A DNA stretch of 64,000 nucleotides from Massilia mucilaginosa (GTDB taxonomy: Bacteria; Pseudomonadota; Gammaproteobacteria; Burkholderiales; Burkholderiaceae_D). The DNA lies in assembly GCF_011682145.1 (NCBI RefSeq), contig NZ_WHJH01000028.1, forward strand, positions 1 through 64,000, given 5' to 3'. Below, piece after piece: positions 1-7,979 of this stretch (the stretch's first letter is position 1; each line of letters opens with the position of its first letter). The notes beneath the pieces are model-generated. The model worked only from the letters and a program-made list of their open reading frames with translations, searched no databases and was not told where the DNA came from. Position numbers and translations under genes: made by a program.

Positions 1-137
1 CTCGCTGTGGAGTCAAGAGAATTACAAAGGGTCGGGGAGCCAATGCGATATGGTGAAAATTCCGCGTGCCCTATTCGAGCGCCTGACAGAAACCGTCTGC
101 TACGCGAGATAGTTGGACAAAGTCGAGGTTAGATGAT

Positions 138-3100
138 CTACATAAACATAGAATATTTTTCGGCTGCGGCAGCCGTGTGCGGCTTGATCACGGCAACTGA
201 AACACCTTCGAGATAAATCGTTTCCTGTATTAGCGCTCCTGCATTGTCGTATTCGCCCACCATCTGTCCAGCCTCGTTGTAGACAAAGTAAGTCGATGCA
301 CCAAACGCATCCGACTTGATAACCCGCTGTCCACTTCCATTGTAGCGGTATTGAACTGACGCACCAGCGCCGCCTGATATGCTGCTCATGCGGTCGTTGT
401 TGCCGTAGCCGAAGCGCAGAGTCCCATCGCTGATCAGATTGCCTGTGGCGTCGTATGTGTTTCGTTTGGCTGGCACCGGCCCGGAAGTGAACGCCAGCCG
501 ATTGCAGCCGGGATCAATAGTGTTGAGGTAGCTGTTGGCACCGAGAGTTAACTTTGTGCGATTCCCGTTGGCGTCGTATTCAAAACGCTGACTCGCCGTG
601 GCGCTGTCGAAACCGATCAGGCGATCTCGTCCATCGTAGTAATACCGTTGGTCGAGCCTGCCCGGCGTGGTGTTGCCTTTATGCGTCATCGAAACGATCC
701 GCCCGGCTGCGTCATAACTGAGCGTGCGTACTGCCCCCCCAGCCGCCAGGTGCCCCAGCGGATAGCTGACCAGCCGATTTTCAAGGTCGAACTGGCGCTC
801 GTATTTGTTGGGGCTGGCAGCGCTGTGATTACCCCACAACCACGACCGCACGGCACCGAACGGCTGGTATGTGATGTCGCTCAGAATCGTGACGCGCGCC
901 GCATTCGGGCGCGTCAGCCCCAGGGCCGACGGTTTCCCATTGCTGTCGTACGTAATATCGATGCGATTACCGCTGGGGTAGGTCATCGAAGTAACGTGCC
1001 CAACAGCGCTGCCCGTGCTGCCATAGGTGTAGGCTGTCACGAAGCGCCGCGCCGCCGCTCCGTTCGTTTTCTCCTTCCTCAACAGCCTTCCCATACCGTC
1101 GTAGGCGTACACTGTTTTTCCGGCCTCATCCGTCATCAGCGTGACTCGGCCCGCTGCCGCCGTGCCGGCCGCGCCATATTCGAACGTGCTGGCGCCGATG
1201 CCCGTCACCCGTCCCGCCGCGTCGTAGCGATAGGCCGTCTTTCGCCCAGCCGCATCCAGGCGCGATATCACGTTCCCCGCGCCGTCGAACTGCGTGCTCG
1301 TGGTGCCGGTATCGGGGCTGATCAACGTCGTCTGCTGCCCCAGCCCGTTGAAGACATAACGCGTCTGCAAGCGGCGCGGATCGAGCACGGATGCAAGCTG
1401 ATCTTGCGGCGTGTAGGCGTAGTCAATCATCGCCGGCTTGCCCGTGGCATCCGCCGCAGGGAGCGTCTGTTGTATCAGACGGTTGAACGTGTCGAAAGTT
1501 CCCTTGCTGGCGCGCGCCAGCGGATCGATGCTCGCCGTCAGATTGCCGACGGCATCGTATTCAAAGCGCGCCCCAGAGTCCTTCTCGCTTTTCTGTTCGC
1601 GCTGCAAGCGGTTGAGCGCATCGAAGGCACGCGTGGTCTGCGCTACCAGTTTGCCACCCGGATCTTTCACTTCCTGGCGCACGGTATTGCCCATTGCATC
1701 GAGCGTGAAGTCGATGCTGTTGCCGGCGCGGTCGCGCAAGCCGATCAGGCGATGGGCATCGTCGTAGCTGTATTCCAGCACCGCGCCATCGGGCGCCGTC
1801 ATGCGGATCAGCTGGCCCGCGACGTCGTACGCATAACGCGTGGTTTCGGCCTGCGCACCGGCCGCGCGGACGGTGCTGGAAATCATGCGCTGGCGCGGGT
1901 CGTATTCGGATTCAACGATCCGGCCATTCGGATGCGCGATTTTGGTCGGCAATCCATCCTCGCTGTATTCGAGGTAAGTGGTGACCTCGCCCACGCCGTT
2001 GCGTACGCTTGCCAGGTCGCCCGGACGGTGGCTTGCGCTGCTATCGGTGTAGTAGCTCATGCTGGCCGATTCGGCCTTGCCATTGGCGTCAAGCGGGCCG
2101 CTACTGGTCAGCAACTGGCCGCTGCGGTTGTAGGTGTAGCGCCATTCCTGGATCGGACCGGTCCCGGTCGCCGCAAACCCGAGTCCGCCATTGCTGTCGT
2201 TGCTCGCCTGGACCGTGGCGCGGCAGACGACGGCAATTGGCTTTCCATTCGGCAGCAGCGCGCCGCCGGCGCACTCCACCACCTTGCCGACGACGTCGCG
2301 CTGGCCGTTGTAGACCTTCGTTTCCAGGCGTGCCGGCGCGGCGGTGGCAACTGCCAACGCCAAATCGGGATGCCAGCGCGTACTGGTTTTGCGCGCGCCC
2401 GCCGGCAGCGCGCTGTCGATGCTGGCGGGACAGGCGGCGCCTTTGGCCAGTCCCGTGATGCGGGCGATCTCGGCTCCACGAAGCGGGTCGCTGAACAAGC
2501 AGGTTTTGTTACCGTTGAAGTCGGTCGTGCTCGTGACGTCGCCCTTGGCGCTGTAGGTCCTGGCACTGGCGCTGGCGGGCTGGCTTTGCGCGACGATCCG
2601 GCCCGTGCCGTCGGTGCCGAAGGCCAGGTCCACGGTGCGGCGGCTGCCGAGCGGATCGGTCACGATGCGGCTGGTGCGGCTGGGGTACTCGAAGGTGTGA
2701 CGCCCGGCGCCGCCGGCATGCTCCGACAGCACGGCCCTGCCATCGATGTCGTACGCGTAGGTGGCGAAGCGCTTGCCATGTTCGTCGGTGATGCCGGTCA
2801 GCAGGAAGCGCTGATTCGGGTCCTCGTAGTGGTAAGTCCGCGACGAAATCTCGGCGCCGGCGCGGTCGAAGAAATGCACGCCGACAAGGCGCCCCATGCC
2901 CTCAATCGGTCCAGAGCCAGGAAGTTCCATCTGCTCGTATTCGTAGCGCACGCTGCCGCTGGCGCCGGAGATCGATGCAATGGTGTTGCCTTCCCACTTG
3001 ATCGTCACACGACGGCCACTGGCGCTGGAAATGTCGCTGAGCTGGTTGTTCGCGTTGTAGGCGTAGTGAGTGACCATGCCGTCGCGGGTAAGCGCGCTGG

Positions 3101-3911
3101 TGAGTCTGAAGGTGTCATTTACTTTGGTAAAGCGTTCGACCGTGCCGTCGGGTGTCGTCAGCAGCCAGCCGGCGTCGTCACCTTGTGCCACCAGAGCCAT
3201 GCTCCGGTCGTAGTCGGAACGATAGGTGCCGTCGCGCTGGCGCGAGAACTGGAAATAGCTGCCGTCGCTGAGGGCGCCGCTGACTGTGGGCCGGTTGGGG
3301 CCGCCGAACTCGCGGCGAGCGTAGAAGGCGCGCTCGAAAGAAAACGACCAGCCCGCGCCGGCCGATTGGCCGAGCCCGTTTTCGCGAACGCTGCGGTAGG
3401 TGCGCTTGATATGCAGCGCCGCTTCCGGGCCAGCGACCAGGTCGGTTTCATGCTGGACTTTGGCGCCGCTGGTGAATTGCACCGGGTTTCCCGAGGAACC
3501 CTGGCAGGTCAAGGGTAGGGCAACCTCGGGTTGTTCCTTGCGACAGACCCCTTGGGAGTATGCGTTGTATCCGGGTTTGCATCTCAATATGGTGTTTCCA
3601 AACCACTCCACACCGCCGACAAGCAAGAAATGCGGATAGATGCATTTATACCAATCACGGCGATTTTCATATGGTTCTATCGCTTTAAGCGCCGTTCTCA
3701 TGTGCCATTTTGCGGTTTTTTGACAAGCGGTGACGGGATCGGCCGCATACTCGTCCGGTCCGAAAATCCCGGTGTAGTATTCCCAGCCTAGCGTTCCCTC
3801 AGGCAAGTCGTTTTCCGCCCGCGCAGGGCTGTGCATCAGGACAAGAAACAAGAGCGCGAAACGCAGGAATTGATTGATGCAATGAAAACTGCTGGTGGCG
3901 CGAATGGGCAT
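138..3911 (-). CDS. RHS/YD-repeat secreted protein, 3' end broken by frameshift
   Basis: A 1257-residue RHS-repeat protein of the polymorphic-toxin / surface-shell type. Residues 1-32 form a signal peptide ending SPARA. A DUF6531-like entry segment follows near residues 135-160 (NPVQFTSG and ETDLVAG), then many YD repeats such as YDAAGRV, YDANGNRTKL and YDATGNLIS up to about residue 1230. The start has a good ribosome site (AGGAAAAACC just before ATG). The protein ends with EKYSMFM exactly where the family normally has its core YYxHTDHLxxPR. Adding one A to the A5 run (T5 at 156-160 on the plus strand) would give EKIFYVYVDHL, so the core motif is present out of frame. Even then a stop follows about 9 codons after DHL, so no C-terminal toxin tip is encoded. 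It is probably a decayed gene or a sequencing error at a homopolymer; the N-terminal shell may still be made. Confidence 0.85.
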   Translation of the reverse strand: MPIRATSSFHCINQFLRFALLFLVLMHSPARAENDLPEGTLGWEYYTGIFGPDEYAADPVTACQKTAKWHMRTALKAIEPYENRRDWYKCIYPHFLLVGGVEWFGNTILRCKPGYNAYSQGVCRKEQPEVALPLTCQGSSGNPVQFTSGAKVQHETDLVAGPEAALHIKRTYRSVRENGLGQSAGAGWSFSFERAFYARREFGGPNRPTVSGALSDGSYFQFSRQRDGTYRSDYDRSMALVAQGDDAGWLLTTPDGTVERFTKVNDTFRLTSALTRDGMVTHYAYNANNQLSDISSASGRRVTIKWEGNTIASISGASGSVRYEYEQMELPGSGPIEGMGRLVGVHFFDRAGAEISSRTYHYEDPNQRFLLTGITDEHGKRFATYAYDIDGRAVLSEHAGGAGRHTFEYPSRTSRIVTDPLGSRRTVDLAFGTDGTGRIVAQSQPASASARTYSAKGDVTSTTDFNGNKTCLFSDPLRGAEIARITGLAKGAACPASIDSALPAGARKTSTRWHPDLALAVATAAPARLETKVYNGQRDVVGKVVECAGGALLPNGKPIAVVCRATVQASNDSNGGLGFAATGTGPIQEWRYTYNRSGQLLTSSGPLDANGKAESASMSYYTDSSASHRPGDLASVRNGVGEVTTYLEYSEDGLPTKIAHPNGRIVESEYDPRQRMISSTVRAAGAQAETTRYAYDVAGQLIRMTAPDGAVLEYSYDDAHRLIGLRDRAGNSIDFTLDAMGNTVRQEVKDPGGKLVAQTTRAFDALNRLQREQKSEKDSGARFEYDAVGNLTASIDPLARASKGTFDTFNRLIQQTLPAADATGKPAMIDYAYTPQDQLASVLDPRRLQTRYVFNGLGQQTTLISPDTGTTSTQFDGAGNVISRLDAAGRKTAYRYDAAGRVTGIGASTFEYGAAGTAAAGRVTLMTDEAGKTVYAYDGMGRLLRKEKTNGAAARRFVTAYTYGSTGSAVGHVTSMTYPSGNRIDITYDSNGKPSALGLTRPNAARVTILSDITYQPFGAVRSWLWGNHSAASPNKYERQFDLENRLVSYPLGHLAAGGAVRTLSYDAAGRIVSMTHKGNTTPGRLDQRYYYDGRDRLIGFDSATASQRFEYDANGNRTKLTLGANSYLNTIDPGCNRLAFTSGPVPAKRNTYDATGNLISDGTLRFGYGNNDRMSSISGGAGASVQYRYNGSGQRVIKSDAFGASTYFVYNEAGQMVGEYDNAGALIQETIYLEGVSVAVIKPHTAAAAEKYSMFM

Positions 3912-4110
3912 GGTTTTTCCTGTCTTCTACGTGAAGAATGCTGGCGGAGAATTGCCAGTGGGAAAACCAAGCGTAGCAAAGTCAGAGATAGAGATATTGC
4001 ATTTGCGCAAGCATGCAGTTGCGGCTAGGACTTACTGCGAGGGAGAGATCTCTTGTGACGGAGCGGAATCGGCCGTCCAGGTTTTATGGTGACGATCATC
4101 AACATAGCGT

Positions 4111-4147
4111 GAAAACAGGCAAAAGGCCGAGATAACCGGCCCTTCGC
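4111..4147 (-). terminator. Terminator after first Sel1-repeat gene
   Basis: On the minus strand a GGCCG / CGGCC stem with a 7-base loop is followed by TTTTGCCTGTTTTC. It lies just 3' of the stop of the Sel1 gene at 4160. The same arrangement recurs after the second Sel1 gene. Confidence 0.6.
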
Positions 4148-4159
4148 CCAGGGCACTGA

Positions 4160-4990
4160 TCAGGGACGCGCCTCGGCAGGCTTCGGGTAGCCCTTCGAAT
4201 TGTCGCGTGCGACTTTCGAACCCAGTCGTAAAGCGTCTTGTATGATTTCCCAGCCCTTGACCGGATCCTTCTCGACGCCACCCGCACCTTCATAAATAGC
4301 GGCGCCGACATGGAACATGGCGTCCGGATGATTCTGCGCGCCCGCTTTCCAAAACCATTGCAGTGCTGTGCCAAAATGGCGTTGCACGCCTTCGCCATTC
4401 AGATACAGCAATCCCATTTCATACTGGGCTACCGGCTGGCCGACATCCGCCGCTTTCCGAATCCACTCCGCCGCCTTCTTCAAATCGGTCCGGGTGCCGG
4501 TGCCTTTTATGTAGAACAAGCCCAGGTCAAGCTGCGCCCCCGGGAACCCGGTATCGGCGGATGCCTGCATGATTTTGAAAGCCATCTCAGGGTTCTTGGC
4601 GACACTCCAGCCGTTCAGATAATACAGCGACAGGATGTACTGGCCTTCGGGATGGTTTTGCGCCGCGGCGCGTTCCAGCCAGCGGAATCCCTCGACCGGA
4701 TCGTTGAACTCGCGGTGCAGTTTTTTTGCATACTCGACCTGCGCATCGGCGTCGCCGTTTTCCGCCGCCCGTTTCAGCCCCGCGAGAGCCGGTGTGCGTG
4801 GCGCAATCTTGCGTTCCTCGGCGATCGTCTTCCGATTTTGGTTTTCAGCCTTCTGCACTTCGGCCGACGCCGCACCGCAGGCCAGCAGCACGGCCGCGCA
4901 CAGCAGCAGGCGCGCTTTCAAGGAGCCGCGCACAGGGCGCTCGAACGCATCGCTGGCGATACGCTGTCGTGTTGTTCCATTTTTTTGCAT
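4160..4990 (-). CDS. Sel1-repeat (TPR-like) periplasmic protein
   Basis: 276 residues. An N-terminal hydrophobic segment (about residues 27-43, LLLCAAVLLACGAASA) looks like a signal peptide or anchor. Then come at least four Sel1-like repeats, recognised by patterns such as AEWIRKAADVGQPVAQYEMG and the G-x-G turns (LYLNGEGVQ, FYIKGTGTR). Sel1 repeats are alpha-solenoid scaffolds for protein contacts; the partner is unknown. The start at 4990 is supported by GAAGGAG eight bases upstream. It is closely related to the next gene (5231-5896), including DPVEGFRWLERAAAQNHPEG versus DPVEAFRWLERAAAQQHPEG, so the two arose by duplication. It is flanked by a terminator-like hairpin at 4111-4147. Confidence 0.88.
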   Translation of the reverse strand: MQKNGTTRQRIASDAFERPVRGSLKARLLLCAAVLLACGAASAEVQKAENQNRKTIAEERKIAPRTPALAGLKRAAENGDADAQVEYAKKLHREFNDPVEGFRWLERAAAQNHPEGQYILSLYYLNGWSVAKNPEMAFKIMQASADTGFPGAQLDLGLFYIKGTGTRTDLKKAAEWIRKAADVGQPVAQYEMGLLYLNGEGVQRHFGTALQWFWKAGAQNHPDAMFHVGAAIYEGAGGVEKDPVKGWEIIQDALRLGSKVARDNSKGYPKPAEARP

Positions 4991-5181
4991 TGCGTAGCTC
5001 CTTCAAAACCAAGGTCGAGATATGTTCGCACGGCCATATTGCAGACTGTCAAGCCATTATAGGAAGGAGAATGGAGGGAGTGTAAATATTCACACCGTTG
5101 GGTGTCGTCCGGCGCAACCCTTCAAGTGGATCATGGAGGCCGACACCGCGTGTCGCCCATGCGAATCATCAAAATCACATG

Positions 5182-5220
5182 GAAAACAGGCAAAAAACCG
5201 GGGAAACCGGCCTTTTGCCG
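5182..5220 (-). terminator. Terminator after second Sel1-repeat gene
   Basis: On the minus strand GGCAAAAGGCCGG and CCGGTTTTTTGCC form a long stem with a short TTTCC loop; the descending arm carries a T6 run. It resembles the sequence at 4111-4147, suggesting that the duplication of the Sel1 genes included the 3' flank. Confidence 0.6.
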
Positions 5221-5230
5221 CTGGCGCCGC

Positions 5231-5896
5231 TCAGCGGCCGGCTGCCGGGTCCGGATAGTTCTGGATGTTGTTTCGCGCGACGCTCGACCCCATGCGCAAG
5301 GCCTCTTGAATAATCTCCCAGCCATGCGCCGGATTTTTATCCGTCCCCGAACCTTCGTACACGGCCGCGCCGATATAGAACAGTGCATCGGGATGATGCT
5401 GATCCGCCGCTTTCTTGAACCAGCGCAGCGCTGTCAGAAAATCGCGTTGCACGCCTTCGCCATTCAAATGCAGCAAACCCATTTCGTACTCGGCCACCGG
5501 CAGGCCAGCCGCCGCCGCCTTCGAAATCCATTCCGCCGCCATCTGCAAATCAGGCGCGGTGCCGTTGCCTTTGATGTACAGTAAGCCCAGGTCCAGCTGC
5601 GCTGGCGGGAAGCCGGTTTCCGCCGACGCCTGCATCAGCTTGAACGCAACGCCAGGGCTTTGCACCCCATTCCAGCCGTTAAAGTAGAACAAGGACAGGA
5701 TGTACAGGCCTTCCGGATGCTGTTGCGCCGCGGCGCGTTCCAGCCAGCGGAATGCCTCGACCGGATCGTCGAATTGCTGATGCAGATATTTGGCGTAGTC
5801 GACCTGCGCTTGTGCGTCGCCGTCCTCCGCCGCGTGTTTCAATGGGGCCAGTTCGGGACTGCGCGCCGGGATCTTGCGTTCTTCTGACATTAACAT
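5231..5896 (-). CDS. Sel1-repeat protein, paralogue of 4160-4990
   Basis: 221 residues from the preferred start at 5896, which has AAAGGA eight bases upstream; the open frame extends to 5995 but that part has no coding character. Sel1-like repeats fill the protein (YILSLFYFNGWNG, LLYIKGNGTAP, LLHLNGEGVQ, AAVYEGSGTDK). Unlike its paralogue it has no signal peptide from this start (MLMSEERKIPARSPELAP), so it is predicted cytoplasmic, or its export signal lies in the extended N-terminus. Role unknown; scaffold inferred from the fold. Confidence 0.85.
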   Translation of the reverse strand: MLMSEERKIPARSPELAPLKHAAEDGDAQAQVDYAKYLHQQFDDPVEAFRWLERAAAQQHPEGLYILSLFYFNGWNGVQSPGVAFKLMQASAETGFPPAQLDLGLLYIKGNGTAPDLQMAAEWISKAAAAGLPVAEYEMGLLHLNGEGVQRDFLTALRWFKKAADQHHPDALFYIGAAVYEGSGTDKNPAHGWEIIQEALRMGSSVARNNIQNYPDPAAGR

Positions 5897-6053
5897 CCGA
5901 TTTTTCCTTTCGTTTTCCGAACCCCGGCCGCAAGCGAACCGTGTTTCTATTTTCCAGCAAGTGTCATCGGGCAGCCATGTTGCCGCCCTTGCCATATTAT
6001 AGAAAACTTAATGGCATGGCTGTCAATATCATGCCGGATGGGGGTATCGGGAA

Positions 6054-7265
6054 TCATCGGTCAATCCGGCCCGCGTCCCTTTTTGCCCCAGGTTGCGCAG
6101 CAAAATCCGGCCCCGAAAACGTCCACGGAATGATCCATCCGGCGCACGCCAGCAGCACTTGGGTAATATCGCCAAAACGCCCCGGCAAGCCTTGCTGCGA
6201 CCATTCCAGCCAGAATACCGCCACCGCAATGGCCACTGTGCCGATCGCCACCACCGGCTGGCGGTGCCCGATCGGCGTGATCGAACGCGCAAAATACGCG
6301 ATCGCAAAAAACGGCCAGAAAATCTCCAGGATATTCTGCAATCCCGACAGCGAACGCATTTGCCCCACCAGCGGAATCCAGTTAAAACCATACATCATGC
6401 CGTCCGGCCCCGGCGCCAGTTCGCTGATGACGAAAGCGGCGCCGATCAGCCCGATGCCCATCCACGCGGCCTGGCGCACGCGGCTGACGAGGAGCAAGAA
6501 CATCCACGCGGCAAACGCCCCGGCGACGGCTTCGAGCGACAGTTGGCGTCCTTCGACGATGATCTTGAGCACGAGCACGCAGGCCACCAGCGAACCGAAC
6601 AGCAGCAAGGCGGGCTTGTCTTCCCGCGTGACCGTGCGCGCCAGCAAGCCCAGGCCGGCGAGGTAGCAGGCATAGGTCAGCAGTTGGGCGATCTGCATGG
6701 TTTCCGGTGCGCGCAGCGAGCCGTAGAGCAGCGCCAGCCCGTGGCGCACCTGCCCGATGTCGAAAGTCGGCACCAGCGGGCTGGTTTGCGACAGGGCCCA
6801 CAGCGCCAGCGCCGCCAGCCCCAGGTTGGGCAAGGTGCCCGTGCGTAACCAATGCGCGCGCAGGGCCACCAGGCGCGGCCCGCCCACAGTGTGGCCGTGC
6901 AGCAGGGACGCGAGCAGGCCGCCGGCCACGCTGCCGAAAATATTCAATACCAGGTCGATGCGCGAGGCATCCCGGCTGGGCAGGAATTGCTGGATCGCTT
7001 CCATCGACAGGCTGAGCACGCCGCCAGCGACGGCGGCGGTGACCAGCGCCACGTGAAAGCGCGTGCTGCGCATCAGCCAGGCCACCATGAACAGGCCGAA
7101 CGGCATGTAGGCGAGCACGTTCTGGACCAGGTCGGCCTTTTCCACGCGCGCGGGGTTGGCGAACAGGAAGCTGAACAGGGGAGCGGGCGGCTCGCTCCAG
7201 CCGCTGAACGGATACAGGCTGCCGTAGACGATCAGGACAAGGAAGACAAGGACCAGGCGGCGCAT
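6054..7265 (-). CDS. VanZ-like multi-pass membrane protein
   Basis: 403 residues with roughly nine or ten hydrophobic segments. The N-terminal part carries the VanZ-type pattern: a first membrane segment ending in YGSLYPFSGW, then DLVQNVLAYMPFGLF and PSRDASRIDLVLNIFG, the conserved D-x-x-x-N positions of the family. VanZ-family proteins were named for low-level teicoplanin resistance, but most members have no proven role. The position downstream of XrtA-associated hydrolase and TPR genes on the same strand suggests a cell-envelope or polysaccharide function. The C-terminal half is an additional membrane region not explained by the VanZ domain. Confidence 0.8.
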   Translation of the reverse strand: MRRLVLVFLVLIVYGSLYPFSGWSEPPAPLFSFLFANPARVEKADLVQNVLAYMPFGLFMVAWLMRSTRFHVALVTAAVAGGVLSLSMEAIQQFLPSRDASRIDLVLNIFGSVAGGLLASLLHGHTVGGPRLVALRAHWLRTGTLPNLGLAALALWALSQTSPLVPTFDIGQVRHGLALLYGSLRAPETMQIAQLLTYACYLAGLGLLARTVTREDKPALLLFGSLVACVLVLKIIVEGRQLSLEAVAGAFAAWMFLLLVSRVRQAAWMGIGLIGAAFVISELAPGPDGMMYGFNWIPLVGQMRSLSGLQNILEIFWPFFAIAYFARSITPIGHRQPVVAIGTVAIAVAVFWLEWSQQGLPGRFGDITQVLLACAGWIIPWTFSGPDFAAQPGAKRDAGRIDR

Positions 7266-7318
7266 CGCTGCGCCTCAGTCCGGGCTGCGCCAGCGGCGGC
7301 CCTGCTGCGGCGTACCCG

Positions 7319-7945
7319 TCATTGCGCCGGCTCGTCCCATTTGCCGGCCGCGACCAGCTTGTTCTTGAGCCCTGGCAAAGGAAAGCCCAGCGCGTACGCC
7401 TTTTTCGCGTGCACGCGGGACTTGGCGTACTCTTTTTTCTTGAGGTAGGCGAGCCCGGCGTTGTAATTGATGGTCGGGTCTTCCGGCGCCATCTCGACAG
7501 CGGTGGCGAACATGCCGACCGCGTCGTCGGTCTTGCCGAGCGCGAGCAGATAGGTGCCGTAGGTGGCGCGCACGGCGGCGTCATCCGGCGCGAAGCGGAT
7601 GGCGCGGTTGAAATAGCATTCCACCGGCCACTTGGTCGCCGGCACTTTGACTTGCTTGTCGCGCAAGGCGACCATGGCCAGGGTGGCCAGCGCGCGCGGA
7701 TGGTTGGGAATCGCGCGCAGGGTGTAGTCGAGGTCGCCGCCGAGATAGCTGGTGGTGCCCTTGATGCCGGCTTCGACCTCGGGCGTGAAGTGGGCGTTCT
7801 CGACGATCTCCAGGTTGACCTCGCCGCGCTTGCGGTAGTCGAGCGGACCGTAGTGGTTCTTCAGTTCGCCGCAATAGTTGACGGCGTGGGCGCCGGTCGA
7901 GGTCAGCAGCACGGCGCCGGCTAACAGGTAAGGCAATAGTTTCAT
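7319..7945 (-). CDS. Exported TPR-repeat protein
   Basis: 208 residues from the start at 7945, chosen because AAGGAT sits seven bases upstream and because the protein then begins with a clean signal peptide (MKLLPYLLAGAVLLTSTGAHA). The mature part contains TPR-like helices, clearest near the C-terminus (DDAVGMFATAVEMAPEDPTI, NYNAGLAYLKKKEYAKSRVH). It lies 34 bases after the fused hydrolase gene and 53 bases before the VanZ-like gene, so it is probably cotranscribed with them. Predicted periplasmic scaffold; no specific function recognised. Confidence 0.8.
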   Translation of the reverse strand: MKLLPYLLAGAVLLTSTGAHAVNYCGELKNHYGPLDYRKRGEVNLEIVENAHFTPEVEAGIKGTTSYLGGDLDYTLRAIPNHPRALATLAMVALRDKQVKVPATKWPVECYFNRAIRFAPDDAAVRATYGTYLLALGKTDDAVGMFATAVEMAPEDPTINYNAGLAYLKKKEYAKSRVHAKKAYALGFPLPGLKNKLVAAGKWDEPAQ

Positions 7946-7979
7946 CGATATCCTTTTGTATGGCATGAAGGCGGCGCGT

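Noticed and set aside
1-137. Toxin tip or immunity gene 3' of the RHS frame
   Set aside because: All frames are interrupted by stops and too short to support any product.
648-3518. Plus-strand 956-codon open frame opposite the RHS gene
   Set aside because: Arg/Ala-rich composition without domains; it is the antisense shadow of a high-GC repeat gene with a clear family on the minus strand.
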